The notes under the pieces are model-generated. The model saw only the letters and a program-made list of their open reading frames with translations, ran no database searches and was not told the DNA's origin. DNA of 11,357 nucleotides from Chloroflexota bacterium (GTDB lineage Bacteria > Chloroflexota > Limnocylindria > Limnocylindrales > CSP1-4): the NCBI GenBank assembly GCA_013813905.1, contig JACCQX010000172.1, positions 1-11,357 on the forward strand, in the 5' to 3' direction. A program made the position numbers and the translations under genes. Within the stretch, counting starts at the first letter, position 1; every line of letters begins with the position of its first letter. Below are positions 5,969 to 11,357 of this stretch, in pieces.

Positions 5969-6472
5969 TCAGGGGTCGGGCGCTGCCAGCTCCGCCAAAT
6001 GGGGCGCGTAGCGATCCAGCAGGGCCACCTGGCGGGAGGGTCGGTCGGGCATGGGTGCCCGCTTGGCGCCCGGCCAGAGCCAGCGGACGGACTCCTCGAG
6101 GAGCAGGTCGCAGATGGCCAGCAGCCGGGCCAACGTCAGGCCCAGGGACTCGCTCTCCAGCCGATCGATGGGCACCTCCGAGGTCAGGATGGGGCGCAGG
6201 TCCTCGGACAGCGCGAACTTGGCGAAGGGCAGCTCATCGTTCCAGCGCAGGAAGCGCTCGTAGCTCTTGCGGAAAGTGTCGGGCAGCTGCGGCGCGTAAT
6301 GCACCCAGCCCACCAGGGCCAGCGCCGGGTCCAGGATGAGGGTCACGCGGATGTCGTGGCGCCGCCTTCCATCCAGGAGCAGGTCCCAGGAGACGGCCCC
6401 TTCGCGTTCCACCCGCTCCAAGGGCTCGATGCCCGCCTCCGCCAGCCAGCGATCGATCTCGTCCGGTCGCAC
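5969..6472 (-). CDS. YbjN-like domain protein
   Basis: A 167-residue soluble protein resembling the YbjN / type III chaperone-like fold (PF10722 type). It has an N-terminal amphipathic helix, a beta segment (VSWDLLLDGRRRHDIRVTLILDP, about 27-49), a second strand (LALVGWVHYAPQLP), a helix with LRWNDELPFAKFAL (75-88) as in YbjN proteins, a strand with ILTSEVPID, and a long C-terminal helix with Leu and Glu (about 108-132). The biochemical role of such proteins is unclear; chaperone-like or regulatory binding is commonly proposed. The GTG start at 6472 directly follows the glgC stop codon (TAG at 6473-6475) with no gap and no ribosome binding site, so its translation is very probably coupled to glgC. 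That tight link suggests, as inference, a role near carbohydrate storage or control of GlgC. Confidence 0.7.
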   Translation of the reverse strand: MRPDEIDRWLAEAGIEPLERVEREGAVSWDLLLDGRRRHDIRVTLILDPALALVGWVHYAPQLPDTFRKSYERFLRWNDELPFAKFALSEDLRPILTSEVPIDRLESESLGLTLARLLAICDLLLEESVRWLWPGAKRAPMPDRPSRQVALLDRYAPHLAELAAPDP

Positions 6473-7861
6473 CTAAGCGCGGGAGGGATCGCTGGCCGCT
6501 GCGCTGGCCGCCCGATCGGAGCCGCTCGCGGCCTGACCGGATCCGTTCGCCGCCGTGGCTGTCGACCGCTTCCTGTGCTGAGCCGCCGCAGCTCCCTCCG
6601 CCCCGGCACCTCGATGCTGGACCGTGGCTCCCGTCGGGACACTGCGCACGGAGCGAAAGTCGGCCACACGCACGTCCTCGTCGATGCGCACGTTGCGTCC
6701 GATACGCACGTTGGCCGGGATCTGGGCGCGCTTCCCGATGAGGGTGATGCCGGCGTAAAGGCGCTCTGGCTCGAGCTCGTTCGGCTTGTCGTTGGCGCCC
6801 ATGCCGACCACTGCGTTGGGTCCGATCGAGACCTCCTTGTCGATGATGGCGTGGTCCACGACGGCCCCCGCCCGTACCACAGTGTCGAACATGATCACGC
6901 TGTCACGAACGACCGCCCCGGGATCGATCCGCACACCCGGCGAAAGCACCGACCGCTCGACGGTGCCGGCGATCTGACAGCCATGGGAGACCAGGCTGCG
7001 ATGCACGTTGGCGGTCGGGCCGATGCGCGCGGGGGCACGCTCTTCCGAACGCGTGTGGACGACCCACTCGCGGTCGTAGAGGTCCAGCGAGGGATGATCG
7101 TCCAGCAGCTCCATGTTGGCCTGCCAGTAGCCCTCCACGGTCCCCACATCCTGCCAGTAGCCCTCGAAACGGTAGCCGAAGACCCGGGCATCGCCGGCCA
7201 GCATCGCTGGGACGACATGGCGGCCGAAGTCGATGCGATCCTCGCGCAGCCACTTCAGGAGCGACTTCCTGGAGAAGACGTAGATGCCCAGGCTGGCCAG
7301 ATCGCTCTTGGGCTGGCGGGGCTTCTCCTGCCAGTCGGTGACCTCGTCGTTGTCGCCCAGCGCCAACACGCCGAAGCGGTGAGCATCGCCCAACGGGACG
7401 CGCTTGACCGCGATCGTGACATCGGCCCGGCGTCGCCGATGCGCCTGCACGAAGGGCTGGTAGTCCATCTTGTAGATGTGGTCGCCGGCCAGCACCAGGA
7501 TGATCTCGGCCCGGGACTGCAGCAGCGGCTCCAGGTTCTGCATCACGGCGTCCGCCGTGCCGCGATACCACTCGGTGGGACGGTTGCGCGCGATATACGG
7601 CTGCATCGTGCGGATGCCGCCGGTGGTACGGTCAAGATCCCACGGCCGGCCCGCACCCAGATGGTCGTTGAGCGAGCGCGGGTTGTACTGCGTCAGGACG
7701 ACCACGTTGTCGATGTCCGAGTTCACGCAGTTCGAGAGTGTGAAGTCGATGATCCGGTACTTGCCGGCGAAGGGCACCGCCGGCTTGGCGCGCACGGCCG
7801 ACAGAAGCGAGAGACGCTCACCCTCCCCGCCTGCGAGGATGACCGCCAGGACGCGCTTCAC
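6473..7861 (-). CDS. glgC: Glucose-1-phosphate adenylyltransferase (ADP-glucose pyrophosphorylase)
   Basis: Makes ADP-glucose from ATP and glucose-1-phosphate, the committed step of bacterial glycogen synthesis. The nucleotidyltransferase domain is intact: [11 protein letters not shown] (11-21), [17 protein letters not shown] (24-40), WYRGTADAV (98-106), [10 protein letters not shown] (125-134) with catalytic Asp127, QEKP (178-181) and GYWQDVGT (234-241). The C-terminal left-handed beta-helix follows (about 278-400, hexapeptide pattern such as IGPNAVVG and [11 protein letters not shown]). From about residue 408 to 462 there is an Ala/Ser/Gly-rich, low-complexity tail not expected in most GlgC. 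The start is GTG at 7861 with no Shine-Dalgarno sequence but a -10-like TAGCAT 7 bases upstream, so the transcript may be leaderless. The stop codon abuts the YbjN-like gene. No glycogen synthase or branching enzyme is in the window. Confidence 0.94.
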   Translation of the reverse strand: MKRVLAVILAGGEGERLSLLSAVRAKPAVPFAGKYRIIDFTLSNCVNSDIDNVVVLTQYNPRSLNDHLGAGRPWDLDRTTGGIRTMQPYIARNRPTEWYRGTADAVMQNLEPLLQSRAEIILVLAGDHIYKMDYQPFVQAHRRRRADVTIAVKRVPLGDAHRFGVLALGDNDEVTDWQEKPRQPKSDLASLGIYVFSRKSLLKWLREDRIDFGRHVVPAMLAGDARVFGYRFEGYWQDVGTVEGYWQANMELLDDHPSLDLYDREWVVHTRSEERAPARIGPTANVHRSLVSHGCQIAGTVERSVLSPGVRIDPGAVVRDSVIMFDTVVRAGAVVDHAIIDKEVSIGPNAVVGMGANDKPNELEPERLYAGITLIGKRAQIPANVRIGRNVRIDEDVRVADFRSVRSVPTGATVQHRGAGAEGAAAAQHRKRSTATAANGSGQAASGSDRAASAAASDPSRA

Positions 7862-7868
7862 GTCCGCG

Positions 7869-7874
7869 ATGCTA
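7869..7874 (-). promoter_or_regulatory. Putative -10 box for leaderless glgC
   Basis: On the minus strand TAGCAT (TANNNT type) ends 7 bases before the GTG start of glgC, so transcription should begin at about the start codon. No ribosome binding site is present between them. The 48-base gap to the upstream prepilin peptidase gene is long enough to hold this promoter. No good -35 is evident. Confidence 0.4.
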
Positions 7875-7909
7875 CACCGCGCCGCGGAGCATCAGTCAGC
7901 GACGCCGGC

Positions 7910-8548
7910 TCAGCTTGGCAACAGCGCCGCGATGATGCCTGCGGCGATGAGGATGGGCCCGAATGGGATGGCGCTGCGGAGCCCGATGCGGCGCGCGGCG
8001 ATGAGCGCCAGAAGGACGATGGACGAGAGCGCCGAGGCGACCACGAAGCCTGCGAACAGGCCGCTCACGCCCGACATCAGGCCGACGCTGACCGCCAGCT
8101 TCAGGTCGCCCATGCCCAGCGCTCCGCCCAGCAGCCGATCGGAGAGGAAGAGCAAGACCGGCGCGCCTAGGCCGGCCGCGATGCCGCTGATGAGGCCCAG
8201 GCTCTTGTCCTCCAGCAGCGGGTTCCAGCCGAGCAGCGACATTCCCAGCGCATAGGCCATCAGCGGGAGCGTGATGAGGTCGGGCAACAGCTTCTGGTCC
8301 AGGTCGGTGGCGAAGAGCACGACGAGGGCGGCGAAGTAGATGCCCAGCACCAGGAGATCGCGCGGGTCGCTCCAGCGTACGAACAGAGCGGCGAAGGACA
8401 GCACCCCGGCGACGACGAGGAGGGCGGTGCGCCAGTCAAGCCGGCGGAAGGCATCGACCCCGTGCTCCGGCCAGCGCGCCGCGAGACGGTCGGCCAGGAA
8501 CCCCAGGAGCGCGCCCGACGCGCCTGCCAGGACGGCAGCAATGGGCAT
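7910..8548 (-). CDS. Prepilin peptidase, A24 family, lacking the Cys-rich domain
   Basis: A 212-residue polytopic membrane aspartic protease of the type IV prepilin peptidase family (A24, PF01478), which removes the leader from prepilins and related pseudopilins. About seven hydrophobic segments are visible. The two catalytic aspartates are present: Asp82 in [15 protein letters not shown] and Asp148 in GMGDLKLA. The late motif [13 protein letters not shown] is also conserved. The N-terminus (about 1-40) keeps [16 protein letters not shown] and an RRLDWRT turn, degenerate remains of the usual cytoplasmic methylase domain, but the four-cysteine zinc site is absent, so N-methylation of pilins is not expected. 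The ATG at 8548 fits the alignment; the longer open frame upstream is unlike the family. It overlaps the TGA of a 20-codon ORF. No prepilin or pilus assembly gene is in the window. Confidence 0.88.
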   Translation of the reverse strand: MPIAAVLAGASGALLGFLADRLAARWPEHGVDAFRRLDWRTALLVVAGVLSFAALFVRWSDPRDLLVLGIYFAALVVLFATDLDQKLLPDLITLPLMAYALGMSLLGWNPLLEDKSLGLISGIAAGLGAPVLLFLSDRLLGGALGMGDLKLAVSVGLMSGVSGLFAGFVVASALSSIVLLALIAARRIGLRSAIPFGPILIAAGIIAALLPS

Positions 8549-8610
8549 CAGTCGAGGCCGCGGGTTGAAAGCGGCGGGTCGGAGAGCAGGCGCCAGACGT
8601 AGCGGTTCAT
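8548..8610 (-). CDS. Possible 20-residue leader ORF overlapping the prepilin peptidase start
   Basis: An ATG-to-TGA frame of 20 codons (product begins MNRYVWRLLSDPP) whose stop shares one base with the peptidase start (TGATG at 8550-8546 on the minus strand). This arrangement is typical of translational coupling by re-initiation, and the peptidase itself has no visible Shine-Dalgarno sequence. No ribosome binding site stands out before the small ORF either (TTGGG just upstream is poor). It could be a real leader peptide, a small membrane-associated partner or a chance ORF. I recognise no family. Confidence 0.3.
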   Translation of the reverse strand: MNRYVWRLLSDPPLSTRGLD

Positions 8611-8811
8611 CCCAACAAGTGTGCGGTCCGGTGTGGTGGCAAGTCCATCGACCCGATGGTCCTACCCATTCCGCCCCATCCGAAGGTGATAGGAGCGATA
8701 GGAGCCCCGGGCTCAGGCATCCGTCCTGCGCGGGCAAACAAGCGAGCCCGTTAACCGATCGATGGTCCCGGGATAAGGACCAGCGAACCGCCAGGGCCGA
8801 TGCTGGGCAGG
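8611..8811. other. Divergent intergenic region with a tandem 9-bp repeat
   Basis: About 200 bases between the divergent prepilin peptidase (minus) and HTH protein (plus) genes. It contains two head-to-tail copies of GATAGGAGC (8688-8705), a possible operator for a regulator such as the adjacent HTH protein. On the minus strand a TTGCCA box near 8637-8642 is a weak -35 candidate for the leader ORF. Nothing here looks like coding sequence. Confidence 0.35.
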
Positions 8812-9378
8812 ATGGATGAGCGGCGACTCGGCCTGGTGGTGCGGGCACTTCGGCGCCGGCGCGGTTGGCGTCAGCTGGACCTTGGACGAGCGTCCGGCGT
8901 GAGCCAGTCGACCGTGTCGGAAATCGAGCGGGGGTACCTTGATAGCTTGTCCCTCCGCACCATCAAGGCCGTCACAAATGCTCTCGATGGGCGGCTCGTG
9001 ACGGAAGTGCGATGGCGAGGCGGCCAGCTCGACCGGCTCCTCGACGAGGGACACGCATCACTCGCCAGCGAAGTCGTGGGGATCCCCGCCGGCCTTGGCT
9101 GGCAGGTGGCGGTGGAAGTCTCCTACTCCCGATTCGGTGAGCGCGGCTCCATCGACATCCTCGCCTGGCATGCACTGAGCCGGACCCTGCTCGTGGTGGA
9201 GATCAAATCGGAGCTGGCGTCCATCGAAGCGACGCTGCGCAAGCTTGACGAAAAGGAACGGCTGGCGGCCGTGATCGCTCGGGAGCGATTCGGATGGCAA
9301 CCACTGGCGATGGGCGTGATGCTGATCGTCCGCGAGGGTCCGACCGATCGGGCCCTGCACACGAGGCCGCGCCGCTGA
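8812..9378 (+). CDS. XRE-type HTH protein with PD-(D/E)XK-like C-terminal domain
   Basis: A 188-residue protein with two parts. Residues about 4-55 are an XRE/Cro-type helix-turn-helix (LGLVVRALRRRRGWRQLDLG, then ASGVSQSTVSEIERG, then LSLRTIKAVTNAL). Residues about 60-165 look like a restriction-endonuclease fold: WQVAVEVSYSRFGERGSIDILAW, a 12-13 residue turn, then LLVVEIKSEL, giving D-x(n)-E-x-K in the PD-(D/E)XK pattern, then a helix with KLDEKERLA and a last strand. Such HTH-plus-nuclease-like proteins are, to my knowledge, common and uncharacterised in GC-rich Gram-positive and Chloroflexota genomes, and usually longer. Here the C-terminus stops soon after the last strand, so it may be truncated. 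The ATG at 8812 fits the typical MD-RR start; an in-frame ATG at 8800 is possible. It could be a DNA-binding regulator or a nuclease; neither is shown. Confidence 0.8.
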   Translation: MDERRLGLVVRALRRRRGWRQLDLGRASGVSQSTVSEIERGYLDSLSLRTIKAVTNALDGRLVTEVRWRGGQLDRLLDEGHASLASEVVGIPAGLGWQVAVEVSYSRFGERGSIDILAWHALSRTLLVVEIKSELASIEATLRKLDEKERLAAVIARERFGWQPLAMGVMLIVREGPTDRALHTRPRR

Positions 9379-9393
9379 CGGCACACGCGCCGC

Positions 9394-9412
9394 GAGGTGG
9401 CGCAGCCGCCTC
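9394..9412 (+). terminator. Hairpin after the HTH gene (alternative structure 1)
   Basis: GAGGTGGC-GCA-GCCGCCTC, an 8-bp stem including one U-G wobble, 15 bases after the TGA of the HTH gene. No T run follows. It shares its right arm with the next hairpin, so only one of the two can form at a time. Confidence 0.35.
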
Positions 9413-9434
9413 ACGCCGCGCACCCAGCGTGAGG
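9409..9434. terminator. Perfect 8-bp inverted repeat between convergent genes (alternative structure 2)
   Basis: CCTCACGC (9409-9416) pairs with GCGTGAGG (9427-9434) around a 10-base loop, between the HTH gene and pepA. A third stem, CCGGCC-TACC-GGCCGG (9437-9452), covers the pepA stop codon. Together they make a probable bidirectional, GC-type termination or mRNA 3'-end region. Confidence 0.45.
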
Positions 9435-9441
9435 CACCGGC

Positions 9442-10950
9442 CTACCGGCCGGCTAGAGCCACCTCCACCAGCGTGGCGTGCGAGACGCCGGTCGCGCCGC
9501 GCGCCGCCCAAGGGGTGCTTTTGCGCAGGTAGGCCGTGCCGGCGATATCGAGATGAGCCCAGGGTCGGGTGACGAACTCGCGCAGGAAGAGGCCGCTCTT
9601 GACCAAGGAACCCTCGGCACCCGAGGAGTTCTGGAAGTCGGCGTACCAGGACTCCATGTCGGCGCGATACTCGTCGACGAAGGGGATCTGCCAGTACCTC
9701 TCCCCCTGCCGTGCGCCGGCGTCACGCACCTCGTCCCACCAATCCTGCGGCGTGCCAAATCCGCCCGTGATCAGCTTCCCGAAGGCCCGCTCCACGGCGC
9801 CGGTGAGCGTGGCCACGTCGATCAGATGTGTGGCGCCCTGGCCCTCCGCCCAGGTCAGCGCGTCGCCCAGGATGAGGCGGCCCTCCGCGTCGGTGTTGTT
9901 GACCTCCACGACCTTGCCGTTCATGGCCCGGACCACGTCACCCGGCCGCGTGGAGTGCGAGCCGGGCATGTTCTCCACGGCCGGCGCCACGGCCAGGACC
10001 GGCAGCCCGGGCGCCAGACGGGCGATGGTGCCGATGGCCGCGAGCACCGTGCAGGCACCCGTCTTGTCCATCTTCATCTCTTCCATCCGCTCGGATGGCT
10101 TGATGCTGATGCCGCCCGAGTCGAAGGTCACGCCCTTGCCCACCATGGCTAGCAGGCGTCCGCGCGAGTCGGTCGAACCGGGCTCGCCAGACCGGATGGA
10201 GATGAAGCGCGGCGGGTTGTCACTGCCCCGGCCGACGGCCAGGAACATGCCCATGCCCAGCTCGGCGGCCTTCTCCGGCCCGAACGTCTCGACGGTCAGC
10301 CCGTGCTCGGCGGCGATGGCACTCGCCTCATCGGCGAGTACCTCGGGGCTCACGTCGTTGCTGGCCCGCTGCGCGAGGCGGCGAGTCCGATTGCCCCCCT
10401 CCCCGATGATCATGCCGCGCTCCGCTGCCGCGGTCAGCGCGGTGACGTCTCCGTCTGGCACGCACAGCACCAGCTCGTCCAACTGCGGCGGCAGATCCGC
10501 CTCCACGCCCTGGCGATAGATGGCGTACGGGTCGGCCATGCCTTCGATGACGCCACGAGCCAGCATCTCGACCGCCGCGGCCACCTCCAGCCCGCCGTCC
10601 GAGACGAGCCCGGATGGCAGGTACACGCCCAGTCGCCGCACGGACCGGCCGATGAGGCGTCGTTCGATGGCGGCACCCAGACGCAGCGCGATCACTCGGT
10701 CGAAGTCTTCCGCTTTGCCCACGCCCATGCCCAGGACCCAGTCCGCGCCCATCTCCGCGCCACGGACCAGGGCTGAGGACCAGGGCTTGCCCGCCAGCTC
10801 ACCCACCTCTCGGTACGAGCCGAGTGCGCCTCCCAGCCGTCGGTCCAGCTCGGCCAGGATCTCATCCGAAGGCTCCTCGCAGGTGATCGGCACGGCCAGC
10901 ACGTCCGCCTCGACCTCCCAGGGTCGGGCGCTTATCAGGCGGATCTGCAT
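9442..10950 (-). CDS. pepA: Leucyl (cytosol) aminopeptidase, M17 family
   Basis: Two-metal cytosolic aminopeptidase (M17, PF00883) that removes N-terminal residues from peptides. The 502-residue product has the variable N-terminal domain (1-165) and an intact catalytic domain: VGKGVTFDSGGISIKPS with metal-binding Lys272 and Asp277 and catalytic Lys284, MKMDKTGA with Asp295, and the family signature NTDAEGRLILGDAL with Asp354, Glu356 and Arg358. RPGDVVRAMNGK (335-346) precedes the signature as usual. The segment after Asp295 reads KTGAC where most relatives have M(G/S)GAA, a modest variation. The length is normal. The ATG at 10950 has a good Shine-Dalgarno sequence (GAGGAG at 10958-10963 on the minus strand, 7-base spacer), one of the few clear ones here. 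In some bacteria PepA also binds DNA as XerB, but nothing here tests that. Confidence 0.95.
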   Translation of the reverse strand: MQIRLISARPWEVEADVLAVPITCEEPSDEILAELDRRLGGALGSYREVGELAGKPWSSALVRGAEMGADWVLGMGVGKAEDFDRVIALRLGAAIERRLIGRSVRRLGVYLPSGLVSDGGLEVAAAVEMLARGVIEGMADPYAIYRQGVEADLPPQLDELVLCVPDGDVTALTAAAERGMIIGEGGNRTRRLAQRASNDVSPEVLADEASAIAAEHGLTVETFGPEKAAELGMGMFLAVGRGSDNPPRFISIRSGEPGSTDSRGRLLAMVGKGVTFDSGGISIKPSERMEEMKMDKTGACTVLAAIGTIARLAPGLPVLAVAPAVENMPGSHSTRPGDVVRAMNGKVVEVNNTDAEGRLILGDALTWAEGQGATHLIDVATLTGAVERAFGKLITGGFGTPQDWWDEVRDAGARQGERYWQIPFVDEYRADMESWYADFQNSSGAEGSLVKSGLFLREFVTRPWAHLDIAGTAYLRKSTPWAARGATGVSHATLVEVALAGR

Positions 10951-10957
10951 GAGTTCG

Positions 10958-10963
10958 CTCCTC
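10958..10963 (-). promoter_or_regulatory. Shine-Dalgarno site of pepA
   Basis: GAGGAG on the minus strand, 7 bases from the pepA ATG. It is notable because most genes in this window lack such a site, and it fixes the pepA start. Confidence 0.7.
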
Positions 10964-10994
10964 GCTGAGCGGCAGGTCCGCTCTGGACTGGTCG

Positions 10995-11015
10995 AGACGC
11001 CGTTACGCGGCGTCT
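10995..11015. terminator. Perfect 8-bp hairpin between the helical gene and pepA
   Basis: AGACGCCG-TTACG-CGGCGTCT, in the 120-base gap between the stop of the right-edge gene and the pepA start. On the minus strand it lies 55 bases after that stop and about 45 bases before pepA. It could be a terminator, a 5'-leader hairpin of pepA or a regulator-binding palindrome. No T run is present on either strand. Confidence 0.4.
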
Positions 11016-11070
11016 AGCGCCTGCCTCGGGGGACGACTCGGATTCCCCACATGGCGCGGTGGCGTGCCCA

Positions 11071-11357
11071 TCAGTCTAGCGCGGCGGTCGCCTCGTTGAG
11101 GGTGCCGCGCACCCGTTCGATGCTGATGAGCCCCTGCGTGAGGCGGGGCTCCGTCGATCCCGTGACGCTGGCCCAGGCTTCGGGCAGTCGCGCCACGGCG
11201 TCCTCGGCCGCCTGGATCGTCACCAGCTGGTCCCGGGTGGCCGCTCCCAACCGCGCCCCACCCACGTGTTCGAGCAGCGCATCGCGCGCAGCGACCAGGT
11301 CCCGCGCCGCGACGGTCGCCGCCGCCAGCGCCTCCTCCCCCTCGGCAAGACGTGCCC
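11071..11357 (-). CDS. C-terminal part of an alpha-helical protein, truncated by the window edge
   Basis: The frame is open from the right edge to the TAG at 11071, giving at least 95 residues with no start needed inside the window; a GTG at 11265 is only an internal possibility. The composition is Ala, Leu, Glu, Arg and Val in heptad-like spacing (AEGEEALAAATVAARDLV, then QAAEDAVARLPEAW), so it is almost entirely helical and possibly coiled-coil, with no membrane segment seen. I cannot assign a family from this fragment. It runs in the same direction as pepA, 120 bases upstream. Confidence 0.6.
   Translation of the reverse strand, partial: ARLAEGEEALAAATVAARDLVAARDALLEHVGGARLGAATRDQLVTIQAAEDAVARLPEAWASVTGSTEPRLTQGLISIERVRGTLNEATAALD

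Noticed and set aside
5999..8170. A 723-codon open frame on the plus strand
   Set aside because: It lies entirely antisense to glgC, the YbjN-like gene and part of the peptidase gene, all with clear family motifs. Its product has no recognisable domain and the composition expected from a GC-rich shadow frame.
8549..8848. A 100-residue N-terminal extension of the prepilin peptidase
   Set aside because: The frame is open but the residues are unlike a methylase domain or membrane helices, and the family-like start is at 8548.
9379..9441. Frameshifted continuation of the HTH protein
   Set aside because: Neither of the other two forward frames after the TGA gives a stretch I could match to the longer relatives, so a simple frameshift is not supported.
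9478..10519. Long plus-strand frames (224 and 316 codons)
   Set aside because: They are antisense to pepA, whose catalytic motifs are intact; no domain is seen in either product.

Overview
This window is GC-rich DNA coding almost edge to edge, with GTG starts, few clear Shine-Dalgarno sites and some promoter -10 boxes lying directly against start codons (probable leaderless transcripts). These traits, the style of GlgC, and the Ser/Pro-rich tethered surface protein suggest an uncultured Chloroflexota-like bacterium (for example a Limnocylindria-type lineage) or, less likely, an actinobacterium. That placement is inference, since no rRNA or marker gene is present. I see no tRNA, rRNA, CRISPR array or insertion sequence.

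Layout. A 5'-truncated Cys-type sulfatase (1-1224, +) faces a minus-strand pair: a YfcE-type metallophosphoesterase that appears to use a CTG start (1450-1971) and a GlsB/YeaQ-type small membrane protein (1979-2239). A possible 29-residue membrane microprotein lies upstream of that pair (2342-2431). An ADP-ribose-type NUDIX hydrolase (2631-3227, +) converges on a long minus-strand run: a membrane-tethered Ser/Pro-stalk protein with a probable duplicated beta domain (3242-4354), a TPR protein (4364-4798), nicotinate phosphoribosyltransferase (4852-5889), a YbjN-like protein (5969-6472) that abuts glucose-1-phosphate adenylyltransferase glgC (6473-7861), and a short prepilin peptidase (7910-8548) that may be coupled to a 20-codon leader ORF. 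A plus-strand HTH protein with a PD-(D/E)XK-like core (8812-9378) converges on leucyl aminopeptidase pepA (9442-10950, -). The 3' end of an alpha-helical protein gene (11071-11357, -) runs off the right edge.

How they fit together. Most genes are housekeeping: NAD precursor salvage (pncB) with a nearby ADP-ribose-type hydrolase, glycogen synthesis (glgC), peptide turnover (pepA) and envelope functions (GlsB, stalk protein, prepilin peptidase). No dedicated defence island or biosynthetic cluster is evident. The parts that deserve attention are the HTH/nuclease-fold protein, the stalk protein with its TPR partner, the glgC/ybjN junction, the non-canonical start of the phosphoesterase, and several small ORFs and hairpins.
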